From: Oxyruncus cristatus | Taxonomy: Eukaryota; Chordata; Aves; Passeriformes; Cotingidae | Assembly: GCA_013399855.1 (NCBI GenBank) | Contig: VXAY01002187.1 | Location: 88,326 to 152,325 of the forward strand | Reading direction: 5' to 3' | DNA length: 64,000 nt | In this document: piece by piece, positions 1 to 18,524 of the stretch | How positions within the stretch are numbered: position 1 is the stretch's first letter | Layout of the letters: every line of letters starts with the position of its first letter | Translations under genes and position numbers: made by a program | Notes under the pieces: model-generated | Seen by the model: the letters and a program-made list of their open reading frames with translations, nothing else | Told to the model about the DNA's origin: nothing | Databases searched by the model: none

Positions 1-6940
<6,940 letters not shown>

Positions 6941-7169
6941 CTTCACACCTTGGCTGGTTACCTCATTCGGAAAAAACACCTTGTGAGTAGGGTAGTAGTT
7001 CTTTAGGTTTTGGGGAAGGCAAGGGTGGAGGAAAAACCAGTGTTCTTACGGAACTCATCGGTGGAAAAAGCCTCACCACACCAGCAAAAGGAGGTAATCT
7101 CACTAGCGCACTTATTTTCCACTGGTTTTTAAGTGGTCACAGATGGCACGTAGGAAACAAGACCAAAGC

Positions 7170-7226
7170 ATCCTATGCAAAAAAAAAAACAAAACAAAAC
7201 AAAAACAAAAAAACAAATAACAAAAA
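7170..7226 (+). repeat. A-rich (CAAAA)n low-complexity tract in the TET2 3'UTR
   Basis: This is a run of adenines with regularly spaced cytosines. A pure A run at 7919-7939 and a T run at about 8940-8954 are similar tracts in the same UTR. Confidence 0.85.
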
Positions 7227-7427
7227 AGTGTTTCACAATTTACATTTGAACACGTTACTGAAAGAGATAATCTGCAAATGGATTTTTTTTTTTTTTCTTA
7301 CAGTTTTGCACATCTGTGGCCACTTTCAGTGTCATCATGTTTGCATAGTCATGGAACAGGAGCAAAAAAAAAAACCCTAAAAAATAATACTGTAGTATTA
7401 CAACTGCAGGAATCTTAAAATATCATC

Positions 7428-7434
7428 TGGTGCT
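7428..7434 (+). promoter_or_regulatory. miR-29 seed match 1 (7mer) in the TET2 3'UTR
   Basis: TGGTGCT is the complement of miR-29 positions 2-8. The following base is G, so this is a 7mer site. Confidence 0.5.
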
Positions 7435-7594
7435 GAATCTATGATGTACTGAAATACTGGAATTATGGCTTTTTAACATGCAGTTTTTACTGTAATCTTA
7501 TTAGTCTTTTGATTTTATTTAACAAAGTAGATAAGTATAAAACATAACTAATAGACAGCAAAACACTGAATTTGTTTGAATATTCTAAAACCAT

Positions 7595-7602
7595 GGTGCT
7601 AT
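7595..7602 (+). promoter_or_regulatory. miR-29 seed match 2 (8mer) in the TET2 3'UTR
   Basis: TGGTGCTA, a full 8mer match to the miR-29 seed. Confidence 0.6.
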
Positions 7603-8123
7603 CTAAGAGAATGGTGTCTTTATTTTATCAGTCGAACAGTTAATGCCTTTTAACAAAATGTCAATGATGTAGTCAAATGTTCTTCAGCAACAGGGAGGAC
7701 CTTTTCATTCATGTATGTATTGAATTTACCTGGTGTTAAAATAAGCTTACTTTTTAACATATGGGAATTACAAAGACCTCTGGATTTTGCTCATCCAGTC
7801 AAGTCCTAGAAAAGGACAATAAAATATAGAGAGAGATATTTTTTTTTAAATAGTGTTTCAAAAGCACTTTGTCTACCTAAGCTTGGCAACTTGAACAATG
7901 CTAAGGTACTAAGACATTAAAAAAAAAAAAAAAAAAAAAGAGTTTACTTTGATTTTAAAATGCAAAGATAATTTTTTTAAACTAAAAAAGCTTTTAAATA
8001 CTTTTGGTTTAGCCATGCATCTGCTAGTGGGCTACATATCCATTTTTAATACAGTCAGTTATGATAAAAATGGGGCTTACTGGATATAAGGGAATACTTT
8101 AGTACACAAAACACATCTTTTTC

Positions 8124-8130
8124 TGGTGCT
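8124..8130 (+). promoter_or_regulatory. miR-29 seed match 3 (7mer) in the TET2 3'UTR
   Basis: TGGTGCT followed by C, a 7mer match. Confidence 0.5.
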
Positions 8131-8494
8131 CATCTCACACAGCTATACTGTAAACTGTTTTCTACAATTATTATGACAAGTTCATTGCTCAAATATGTAC
8201 AGTTTTAAGGAAAGAATTTTATATTAACCACAGGTAATAATTAGCAGCATGCGACAAACTACAACTAGTTAGCTTGGGCTTCTGCTGTTTTTAGAGATCT
8301 GTACGCTCCCCAAATATCGAATGGCAGATTGCTTTTGTGTTGATAATTATGTACATTGTGGTGCAAGTCATTTCTCGGTGCAAGTGTCCTCTTTTCCAGG
8401 AAGATTGAGCAGACCGATGCCTACACAGGATGAATGAAACAGGGTTAGTTCTGCGTGATTCCGTTGATTAAATAGAAGAAAAAAAAAAAAAATA

Positions 8495-8501
8495 GGCAGC
8501 T
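8495..8501 (+). promoter_or_regulatory. miR-22 seed match in the TET2 3'UTR
   Basis: GGCAGCT, complementary to miR-22 positions 2-8. TET2 is a reported miR-22 target in mammals. Confidence 0.45.
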
Positions 8502-8618
8502 GGCTTGCTGTGGTGGTTTTAAATCATTAATTTCTATTAAAAAAAAAAAAGCAGGAGAGTTGTATAGTAAATTAAATTGTAAACAAAACTTTTTTTAACG
8601 CAATGCTTTAGTATTTTA

Positions 8619-8626
8619 GTACTGTA
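8619..8626 (+). promoter_or_regulatory. miR-101 seed match (8mer) in the TET2 3'UTR
   Basis: GTACTGTA, an 8mer complementary to the miR-101 seed. Confidence 0.45.
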
Positions 8627-8674
8627 AAAATATTAAATCTATATATATTTGGGTTTTGAGCTGAATTCACATCA

Positions 8675-8682
8675 TGGTGCTA
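8675..8682 (+). promoter_or_regulatory. miR-29 seed match 4 (8mer) in the TET2 3'UTR
   Basis: TGGTGCTA, the second 8mer miR-29 match. Confidence 0.6.
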
Positions 8683-8894
8683 CTCAGCCTGCTACAAATA
8701 TATCATAATGTGAGCTAAAAAATACATTAAAAGGTTTGAGTGATGTTCCTACTTGTCATATACCTCAACACTAGTTTGGCAATAGGATATTGAACTGAGT
8801 GTGAAAGTTTATATATTGTATACCATCTTTTTCCCCCAATAGCCTTTGAAAAAACAAACAAATAAAAAAAAAACTAAACAAAAAAAACTCTCGA

Positions 8895-8901
8895 TACTTG
8901 A
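8895..8901 (+). promoter_or_regulatory. miR-26 seed match 1 (7mer) in the TET2 3'UTR
   Basis: TACTTGA, complementary to miR-26 positions 2-8, followed by C. Confidence 0.45.
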
Positions 8902-9944
8902 CATTTTAGCAAGTATAACTTGAACTTCAACTTTTTTGTTTTTTTTTTTTTTTTGGTTCTAAAAATTCAGGGATATTTCAGCTCATGTTCTCCTATGCCA
9001 GCGTGTCACCTGTGCGTATGTAAAGCTGTTGTAGGTTAAATATATTATTCTTGGGTTTTTTGTTTTGTTTTGTTCCTTTTTTTTCAGGGATTTAATGTTT
9101 TTCTTTTGAATCCCTACTCTTATTTTTCTTGTACATGTATTGTGTAACTAAAACTAATTTTGTAAATTCGTTAGCTCTTTTTATTGTAATGGAAGTGTTT
9201 AAGAGATTTAGAATGTTTTGACTGTTTCAAATGAATAAACAAAAAGAAAGTAGAATGCACTGAGCTGATTAAAGGGAAAAATGTAAGGCAGGGGTTTGGC
9301 AAGTGACTGTTTGCTAGAGTTGTTCAAGTCACTCTCTAAACAAGGCTTCTTGGATACTGTAATAAATAAAATATTAAAAGGTACAGTCTGTACAAGGGCT
9401 TCCCTAAACATGCAAACCTCCATGTCCCAGATATATCTTGTGCAATATACTGTAAGATAAAGTTTGGTCGAAATTCTAACTAAAAGAATCACAACCTAAC
9501 TCAAGTAAATCAAAGGAGGCCTTTGGGTTTAATGGTCAAATATTTATTATGGCAATTTTGGTTTTTAATTCTCACTCTGCGACTCTACCCGCTGCATTGA
9601 AACAAAAGTTTCGCCTTTTAAAAAAAAAAAAAAAAAACAAAAAACAAAACAATGGTTATATGTCAGATTAATTAAAACATTATATATCTTCATCTTTTGG
9701 TGATTTTTTTTTTTTTAAGTCCTATATAATCCACGTAATCCATAGTAGATGTTTGGTTAATACGCCGTGCACCGTCATTTGCCAAACTGCTGGCAGCAGG
9801 AGCAGGAAGCTTGGTCGGTGAATCAGTTTTTGTATTGTAAATACCTGAGCTGTAATTTGTGGTGTACAGAACCCTGCCTCAGTTGGAATGAATGACAAAG
9901 CAGACAGAGTTGCTTGTATAGGATTATCAGGTTGACTATAGCCA

Positions 9945-9952
9945 TACTTGAA
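9945..9952 (+). promoter_or_regulatory. miR-26 seed match 2 (8mer) in the TET2 3'UTR
   Basis: TACTTGAA, an 8mer miR-26 match. Confidence 0.5.
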
Positions 9953-9976
9953 GATGCTTCTGAGTGGTGTCAACTT

Positions 9977-9984
9977 TACTTGAA
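9977..9984 (+). promoter_or_regulatory. miR-26 seed match 3 (8mer) in the TET2 3'UTR
   Basis: TACTTGAA, a second 8mer, starting 32 nt after the previous one. That spacing is within the range in which paired sites can act cooperatively. Confidence 0.5.
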
Positions 9985-10288
9985 TGAATTTTTCATCTTG
10001 ATTGACGCACAGCGGTAAAAAGTTCACTTCTAAAGCTAGTGGTTAACTTGTGTAGGAAACTTTAGCAGTTTGACACTAAGGTAATGAACTTCTGTGTGCA
10101 TTTTCTACGCTTATGTTCTACTTTTTTTTTTTTTTTACTTTCATTCATTTTCATGAGATGTTTGGTATGTCTATAAAAAGAATCTGAGGATGGTTATAAA
10201 TACTGTAAGTATTGTAATGTAATGCAGGTTATTTGAAAGCTGTTTATTATTATATCATTCCTGATAACGCTGAGATGTGGGTGTTTTT

Positions 10289-10294
10289 AATAAA
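10289..10294 (+). terminator. TET2: TET2 polyadenylation signal (AATAAA)
   Basis: A canonical hexamer in the context tttttAATAAAatttat, with a T-rich segment downstream. It is the last strong signal before the intergenic DNA, so it is the likely distal poly(A) site. Confidence 0.7.
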
Positions 10295-10312
10295 ATTTAT
10301 ATTTATTTAATG

Positions 10313-10866
10313 CACTCTAAGTCTGTCTTGCAGAAACTTGTCTTTCCTTGCCATTTTTATCAGCTAACAACAAAGCAGGCCCACACCCCAACACATCAGT
10401 TCATCTCACCTCCATCTCCCTCAACTCAATCATCACAGTCAAACAAAATACATCACCAGGGACTCTAAAACAGGCAATCCAGGCATCACATTTATTCCTA
10501 GTTCTGCTGTGACTCTTCCTCTAACAGGTTGGGATGCAGGCTGCCTAGCCCGGGCTACTGCTCCTTAAAATCTGTGTTTACAGTGAAGGGGGGAGGTATT
10601 CTTGTGAGTAGGAAGAGGGAGTCGAGTGTCACTACTGGTTTTCTATTGGTGTTTGTGTACACAAATGAATATGGCCTATGTGCTGTTGGAGCAGCATACC
10701 TCACTGCTCAAGTAACAGCCATAAATGCACACCTGGCAGAGCCAGGACAAAGGAGAGACTAGGGATTCACTGGTTGGTTTGGGGTATTTATCTCTGCCTG
10801 GTTATGCATTTTTCTGCTTGATTTCAAATTACTCCCAAACGGTGGGATGCTCCAGCAAATAGAGCC
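10313..10866. other. Intergenic sequence just downstream of TET2
   Basis: About 550 bases between the inferred TET2 poly(A) site and the first CR1 fragment. Short open frames are present, but I recognise no gene, repeat or conserved motif. Confidence 0.5.
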
Positions 10867-11095
10867 AGGGAAGGGTTAGACTGGATATTAGGAAAAATTT
10901 CTTCGCCAGAAGGGTTGTCAAGCATTGGAACAGGCTGCCCAGGGAAGTGTTTGAGTCACCATCCATGGAGGTACTCAACAGACATAGAGATGTAGCACTG
11001 GGGGACATTGTTTAGGGGTAGACTTGGCAGTGCAGGTTTACAGTTGGACTTATTGACCTTAAGAGTCTTTTCCAACCTAAGTTATTCTGTGATTA
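10867..11095 (+). mobile_element. CR1 LINE 3' fragment (sense)
   Basis: This has the typical CR1 tail: 'gggttagactggatattagg' then 'aaaaatttcttc', 'ggaacaggctgcccaggga', 'ccatggaggta', 'tcttttccaacctaagtta' and the terminal ttctgtgatt motif. It is 5'-truncated and diverged, with no coding capacity. It marks the start of intergenic DNA downstream of TET2. Confidence 0.9.
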
Positions 11096-14000
11096 AGAAA
11101 AAAAACCAAAATTATAAAAGCCTAAAACCTCAGGTATAATCTAAATCACACGTAAGCTAGAGGAAAGCAGAAGCAATAAGAAAGTGTGCCTGAATCAATA
11201 CCAGGACACACATTCTTACAGGCATCAGACAAAAGCTTGTTTTCATGGTCCCATTGTTTAGCTTCAAAGAATATCAGGACTGAATACTGAAATATCCTAT
11301 TCTCTAGGAATAGACAGAAATTACTCTCTCCACAGTAGCAAAATGTTTCTGCGACAATTGGTACTTAAAAGCTTCTCAGGCTTTCTTTTTTAAGAGCCCG
11401 AGTTTGTTGCCAGCCCTGGTTACTCCATCCATCAATGCCACTCACCTTGGGAAAAGCCCCCCTGCTATGCACATTCATGTGCTAAGTGCCCTGGGGACAC
11501 GGGGATTTAAAACTCAGCAATCTGTAACGTTCACCCCTGGCTCTCAGCATATTCCCAGATGGAAGTGTCTTGAGACGGGCGAGCACACTACAGCAGCCAA
11601 GTGTTGCTCTTTTCTGTGCACAGGTGCCCTTTCATGCAGTAGACAGCTGGAACCGACAGATGCACGAGCTCTGACAGAGGTCTCGCACCCCTTTAGCCTT
11701 CCCCAGAAAAGAATCCTGCCTTTAATGAACATTCCCATCAGCTGCCTTTCAACATAATTTCCTCAGTGCACTTCGACAGATCTTATTTCAGAGGTGCTGC
11801 TGACACAGACACGGCACGCTCACGGCCAAGACCACTGAGAAGTCAAACGTGCCCACTGTGCTCCTCCCACGAGCACAGGCTCTCCCCGAGACACGGGCAA
11901 TTCGCTCGTGTGCCGCTGGTGGCCACGACCGAGGCACCGCCTACAGTCACTTCCCGAACCACTGCACGTCAGTAACAACTGGGAAATGCCCAGCCGAGCG
12001 CTCAGGCAGCTTCTGCCTCACCATCGCTCTTCACTTCCCAGTCTGTTCTGTCCTCTTCTGCCTTTTGCCATCTCACAAGGGACAATGCAGCTTTTCTTAT
12101 GGGAATGACTGACAAGCCTGTGGTGACAAGCCCAACCAGGGTGAACAAACCCCAAGCAAAAATTAAGAGCTTCAGGTGATGATGCTCTGAGACACAGTAA
12201 AGCATCCAGCACAGAAGAGGGAGCAAATATAAAACTAAGATTTCTCTTGAAGCAACAAAGCACCTGACAGAAAAAGGTGGGGATTAACTAGTGGGTAATG
12301 ATAGTTTCTTCATATGTACACTTTCAACACACTTCCAAGATGGAAATATTTAAAAACCAAATCTTTTCATTCAAGTAAAACTCAAAGCAGAGGAACAAAA
12401 CCTTGGACTTAAACATGAACCCTGTGGTTTACACCTGGCTGCAAAACAGATTCTAGGAACACACACTCTTGCCCGGAGGCTGTTCACAAGAGCAGGGCCC
12501 TCCAGCAGAGCTCTCCTTACACCTACACTTGCACAACAAGTGTCACACCAAACTTGTAAATGCTGCTGATAGTCCAGCAGCACAGATACTAGAACTGGCA
12601 CATCTCAGCAGTAAATTAATACCCCGCTATTTAACTGACACAGTAACTTTTTTTTTTTTTTCCTGAAAAACATGCATCTGTCAAGTTTCTGTTACACTCA
12701 ACTATGTTTACCTCATGTGGACACAACTGCTAATTTTGAGGCACTCAGGAAACGCCCAATTTGTCTCAGAGGAACGGCAGTTTCACCCCCACCACCCCGT
12801 GAGCTACAACTGACAGCTCTCCCCTCTCCCTCCACCACCCTCTGAGACATTCTGCTTTCCAACTATGTTTATGCATTAAGTGGGTCCCTTTACTTTGACC
12901 TGTAAATGATTCCCGAAGTTAGTTTAATTAGTGCAAATGTTGTGCTAGGAGAGATTCTTGCAGACCTTCAGAGGTAAGTCAGTCAGCTCTGTTTTACTTG
13001 CCCCACCTCTAACCAGCAAAGGGAATATCAGACACGCATGAAGTGAACACAGAAAGCGTTGCTGATTTAAAAAAAAAAAATAAAAGAAAAAAAAAAAAAA
13101 GCCTGTTTTTAGGGGGAAGGAAAACCTTGAACTGGGGTAAGAACGTGTGAAGGAAGGGAAAGGTCTGTTAAAGATCTACTGCTGTCCTTTCTGCTCTTCC
13201 TGATCAACAGAGAACACTGAAGGCTGAAATTGCACACTTGACCTGCCATGTTGCAACATGAGGCACTTGAGCCCCAGGGGAACACCACGCTCGCTGCAGC
13301 CCCCCTGCAGCAGAGCAGGGGCTGGTGGCCCCATCCCCACAGGGGAACACAGGGATGGCGTAAAAACATCCCCAAAAGTGTTTCTGTTGAGAAAACTACG
13401 TGACTTCAAAGGGCCTCCTTCCTTCCAGGTTTTGAGCCTGCACCTGTTTTCTTTCAGATGCAGGAGCAAGGCACCATTCTTTCTCCCCCAGACCATTCTG
13501 CCATTAGTTCAGATGTTTGCAGTATTCACAACCTTGGCATTCAGGTCCTCCATGCCTGAACAAATTCAGAGCATCATCTTCCAGGATGTAAAAAGGCTTA
13601 AAGTACTCTGGGGTACACACAGGCACATCACATTACCCAGCCCTTCTGATGCCACATAAAGAAATACTTCCCATCATTATATGAAGGAGTGGGGGAAGGA
13701 AGAGCCTGCTCTTCCACTTCCTTTTAAGATGGGGTTTAATCCTCAGTGTTAAGATCAGTGCCACCCTCTTGAGTCATAACCCCAGCAGAACCAGAGCTCT
13801 TACTGCTGGAGGTGGCCTTGGGAGGGCTTTCAGGGTTTTTTTCTTTTACAACCCAGCCAAGTTAATCTAGGTTAACCTGTTTCTTCCACTCAAGGTTTGC
13901 TTCAACTAACACATCAAGTACTTTGTCTTCATAGCATTTTACACAAGGAAAACCATCCCGGGCTAAGTACACTTCCTTATAATGTCATGGCAACACAGCT

Positions 14001-15856
14001 GTACACTCCTAAATCACAGCAGAAAAACCAGCCCCGTGCCTGGCAAGAACAGCTTGGGATTGTTGTTCAGCTTCCTTTTAGTTTCCACTGCATTAGCCAC
14101 TGGAACTTCATTTGGATTTTCAGGCGTAATCATCTTCCTCTTATTTTTCTGCTCCTGTTGTGATTATTTGTAAAAATGACAGCACCATTATGTTCTTGTA
14201 TGTAAGCCTTCATACAGACCACTTTGGTAAAGAGATTTATCTGGAGGGGATGGCTTAAAGTGCAGTTTGCTCAGAAAAGGAATGGGGAAAGTGGCATCCT
14301 GGGGCTCCCAGTCTGCAATTCAATTATTGTTGTAGGCTGTCTAGGCTAATGTGCCTGATTTGGAAAGCGGGGGAGAGGCATTTCCCCCCATCTATCCCTC
14401 CCCAAACAGATGCAACAGATCTCCTCTGACTAGCCCTTCTCCCACCTGTGTAGTCCTGGCTCTGTTGACATTTGTACAGGCATAAAGCTGGAGGGATGGC
14501 AGGAATCCAGTTCTAATTAATGGGAGCAAATGGTTTGCTACAAACAGAGGAAGGGTTGGCATGGGGGGAGGTGACAGATGTCAAGCAAGGGGAAAACATC
14601 TATTAGCTGTTCCCTCCTCCACCACCACCCCTGGGTACATTTGCTATGCCTGACAGTCTTTCAGTTCACGCCCTCGTTTAAAATATCCAGACTCCACATA
14701 TTGGATCTGTATTTGAACCTTTGCAGCATCCACACAGCCTTCCTAAGGCAGGACAGGATACTGGAAGGGACCATATAAGGTAGAATTTTAAAACCTCGGG
14801 CTTGCCTGCTCTTCAAGGAATTATACACTCTTACAATCAGTAACCCTGGCACATCTCCCCTCTTGTCTCTCTGCTGTTAACACTCTCTGTACCAGAAACA
14901 AACAGGCATTTTGTCAGAGGGCTGCAGTTTACAGGCGTTCACTCTCCCAGCTCTTAAGACGAAAACGATTGCTCATTTGTACCAAAGCATCCCAACGCCT
15001 CCGGCACAGGACGCAACCAAGAGCGGCCTGTTTCCACCTTGACCCAGCTCCTGTAGCACCCTTAGCTGAGCTGCACCAGGGGAGACAGGGACTGTGTCCA
15101 CGGCACAGTGCTCATGCCTCACAGAGGACATTCTGGGCTCGTCTTGTCCAAAGTGCCAGGCAGTAAACACCAGCAGAGGAAACTCGTATGTACCAGGCCA
15201 ATGACACTGTGAGGAGATGCCGGGGGAGACCTGCCAAACCAAAGCACTAAAAGGAGGAGAAGGGAGTCTGACAGTTCCTGGACCACTCGAATTGCCAGGC
15301 ACAAATCCCAGCCACGTAAGGTCACGAGACAAAGGTAAGCCTCTCTCATAGGACTACCAAGAAAAGGTGGGAAATGTTTTAGATCTGCTCCCTTGGTAAT
15401 TTTCCCAGCAGCAACACACTGGCATTTTACAGAAGGATTTGCATCTCAGGACTCCTGGTCCCATTGCAGGCAGAGCACGGTTTGCAGGTTAAATCAAATT
15501 GAAAACCAGATGTGCTTCTGACAAGGAAACCTGGTCAAGTGTAGCCACGAGGTTTCAGATCTCCTGCAGCTGTGCCTGTTACATGAAGAAAACAGTGCTG
15601 CCTCCTCCTCCACCACATTCTCTATTGCTGCACAGCAGCAGCTGCTTCCTTGGGAAAGGCAGGCAAGCAGCTTTGTTACACGTTCTTAGACTCCCCAACC
15701 CCCCACACACATTTTAAATGCGAGGGGAAAAGGAGAACTTCAAAAAGTCTGAAGAGGACAAGTTTCCATGAATCCAGTAAGTATTCCTATGTGCTCTCTT
15801 CATGCATTTGCAGTTAGGTGCTACAGAACTACCCAAATACACAGCTAAGTACATGT
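11096..15856. other. Intergenic sequence without a recognised gene
   Basis: Unique-looking DNA. Open frames on both strands, for example 11404-11757 (+) and 13176-13496 (-), have no recognisable domains, no conserved splice context and no family similarity that I know. A/T low-complexity runs lie at 12649-12661 and 13068-13100. A moderately GC-rich stretch at about 11.6-12.0 kb is not dense enough in CpG to call an island by eye. Confidence 0.5.
13068..13100 (+). repeat. A-rich low-complexity tract
   Basis: Two runs of adenines of 12 to 14 bases, separated by taaaag. Confidence 0.9.
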
Positions 15857-16535
15857 ATCACAGAATCACAGAGTGGGTCAGTATGGAAGGGATCACAGTG
15901 GGTCATGTGGTCCAACCTCCCTGCCCAAGCAGGGTCATCCCAGAACACATTGAACAGGATTGTGTCCAGACAGTTTTTGAATATATCCAGCGAGGGAGAA
16001 TCCACAAGCTCTCTGGGCAGCCTGTTCCAGGGCTTGGTCACCTGCACGGTAAGGAAATTCTTCTTCATGTTCAGGTAGAATTTTTGTACATCAGTTTCTC
16101 ATGTCCTATTCCTCAGCACCACCAGAAAGAGCCTGGCTCCGTCCTCTTGACACCCTCCCTTCAGACACTTGTAGGCATTGATGAGGTCCCCTTTCAGTTG
16201 TCTCTTCTTGACGCTGAACAGGCCCAGCTCCCTCAGCCTTTCATCATAGAGATGCTCCAGTCCCCTCATCATCTTTGTTGCCCTTCACTGGACTCGCTCC
16301 AGGAGCTCCACGTCCCCCTTGTACTGAGGAGCCCAGAACTGGACAGAGCACTGCAGATGCAGCCTCACCGGGGCTGAGTAGAGGGGCAGGACCACCTCCC
16401 TCAACCTGCTGCCAATGCTCTTCCTAATCCAGTCCAGGATACCACTGGCCTTCTTGGCCACAGGGGAACACAGCTGGCTCACAGACAGATTGTTATCCAC
16501 CAGGACCCCCAGTCCTTCTCCGCTGCCTGTTCTTA
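15857..16535 (-). mobile_element. CR1 LINE fragment, antisense, with decayed ORF2 C-terminus and 3'UTR
   Basis: About 680 bases. The + strand begins with atcacagaatcacagagtg, the reverse complement of the CR1 terminal octamer repeat. On the - strand the pieces SGILDWIRKSIGSRLREV and SAPVRLHLQCSVQFWAPQYK match the end of CR1 ORF2 (reverse transcriptase polyprotein). They continue in degraded form through the '[26 protein letters not shown]' equivalent. The 3' part gives LPRELVDSPSLDIFKNCLD. Stops and frameshifts interrupt the frame, so this is a dead 5'-truncated copy. Confidence 0.93.
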
Positions 16536-18464
16536 TTTCTGCTTACGGGTGTGATGTTAATATTAAACAGCACATTAAAAGACAGTGCTCAGAGATAGCA
16601 CTTGAAACCTGCCTTCCTCTTCACAGTCAAGCACCTTCCCCAGCTACAATTTAAAAGCAGCCCAGACAGAAATGTGATGCTTGTTGGGAGCTCGGTTCCC
16701 CCGACCAATGAGTGTGCTTTGATCGGAACTTAGGCAGAGGAACTCCTTGTTTTCGGGTCAGGTCTCACGTCCCTACTGTCCACACTGCCCACAGCTGTGC
16801 TGTGGGACTCCTATTCTGAGCAGCCTTGGGCAGGTACAAAAGCAGAATCCAGCTGTTCATAGAGGTCAGGGAGATTCATCACCCCCGGGGGTTAAGTAGT
16901 GACTGAGCAGGGAATATACAGACTGCAGTCATGGATTTCAGCATCTACACTCTGCTTGGAACCTACTTCAGGTATCCAAGCCCCTAAACTCAGTTTCCGG
17001 GTCACAGTTCTCTTCCAAAAGAGTCTGCTGTATTTACACCAATAAATACATTAACAATTTGAGTGTTCAGATACTGTGGTAACAGCACCCGAATTTCATA
17101 TGCTTCAATGGGGAGAGCTCAGCTGCTTTTCTTTTCTTCTGTTCATATCAACTTTCTTCTTTCCTGCTTTAAACTTCCACCCCTATGAGATAAGCCCTAT
17201 TAAAACACTTGGCTTTTCCTCATGTTTGTCTTAAAAATACCTCCCTTTACAGAACTGTTCCATTGTCAATCTCAAGTTTACTTAAAAAAAAAAAGAAAAA
17301 GAAAAAAGGGGGGTGAGGGAGAAGGAATGAAAGAGATGGCTTTCTATAAAATCTTCCAGTTCATCTAGCCCATCTCAAAGCAGGTATAGACAAGAATAGC
17401 TGCTCAGCACGCGTGTAAAATTGTTTTACTAAATGTGGAAGGAGAAGCATTGATTCAATCCCATGGACATGAGAAGTCAAAATTGCGCAGAGTTGCCATT
17501 AGCGCTCTCACTGCTGTGAAATCTGAAAGGAGTGGAACGGCCACTCGTTCAGAGGCCGACATAAAGGCAATGAAGGAAGCCAAAATTACTCTTTCTGAAT
17601 TTCCTCTCGCTGCTGCTATAATTGGGCACCCCAAGGTACTCTCTTCTCATTCACAATGGTGAGCACTCAAACCTGCCAGTGCACACACATAGTAGGCAGT
17701 GCAAAATTGAAGGCCAGGGCAACTTTTTAATTGATTTTTCATAATATGATCAATAAAATATTTCGTTATGACTGATAAAATCCTACGTGCAGCAACAAAA
17801 GATGGGAAAGGTTCTGTAAGGTCTGGAACAACAACAAAAAAAAAAAGTCCAAAACACTAAAAAAAAAGGCAAAAACAGAGACACAAATCTGCTTACTGCT
17901 TTTCCCCACTAAGGGCCCATACAAAATGGTTTCCTTTTGGATTCTAATCACATCAAGTACTAGTTAGCTGCAAGGGGGAAAAACCAAAACCCACGAGCCA
18001 GAACCAACTTTCAGGTGGCGAAGTGACACGCAATTCAACAACCATGCTTCCAGCTGTCTGGGACGGCAGGAGCAATGCAAAAGGATTAGCTCTCAGCATT
18101 ACAGACATGCTGTATTGCCTTGTCCAGAAATAACAGCACAAAACCCTAAACGAAACAGCCCGCGAGCAAACTTTACCAACCTTCAGTGAACTGTCCCAAA
18201 TGTAAAGCCAACAAGTGCATCTTGCTGTTGGTTTACAGAAGGGCCAAACTAATCACCAATGACCTCTAAAGAGCTGATGGGGATTGCAAATGACCCTGGG
18301 GCAAAGGGTATTTTCTACTCAAATGCATTCTCTTGTCCACTAGGGGTAAGATAATTGGAGGTGAAGATACTGAAATTCTCTTCCTTTAGATTAAGTCCAT
18401 ATATGCAGAAAGCAAACACTTTGACTTGCCCCTTTATCACGGTGGTTGAAGGGCCATTCACTTA
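16536..18464. other. Intergenic sequence without a recognised gene
   Basis: No gene or repeat family was recognised, apart from an A/G-rich tract at 17283-17330. The open frame at 17435-17662 has no recognisable homology. Confidence 0.5.
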
Positions 18465-18524
18465 AGAGTTGGACTCAATCATCCTTGTGGGTCCCTTCCA
18501 ACTCAGAATATTCCGTGATTTTTC
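18465..18524 (+). mobile_element. CR1 LINE 3' terminal remnant (sense)
   Basis: About 60 bases: 'gagttggactcaatcatcc', 'ttgtgggtcccttccaact' and 'cagaatattccgtgatt'. This is the extreme 3' end of a CR1 copy. The upstream part is missing or too diverged to see. Confidence 0.85.

Larger units (their letters stand above)
6941..10312 (+). other. TET2: TET2 3' untranslated region
   Basis: About 3.4 kb of AT-rich sequence follows the TGA. It ends shortly after a clean AATAAA at 10289-10294, the last polyadenylation signal before CR1-bearing intergenic DNA begins. Upstream AATAAA hexamers occur at 7818-7823, 8861-8866, 9234-9239 and 9361-9366 and could give shorter isoforms. It contains A-rich and T-rich tracts and several miRNA seed matches (listed separately). 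The 3' end is inferred, because no transcript data are available. Confidence 0.75.

Noticed and set aside
11404..12263. Cluster of overlapping open frames on both strands
   Set aside because: Several frames are open at once over the same GC-richer DNA, which is typical of chance. No similarity was recognised.
15802..16377. A 191-codon + strand open frame
   Set aside because: It is the antisense reading of a CR1 LINE fragment. The coding remnants are on the - strand.
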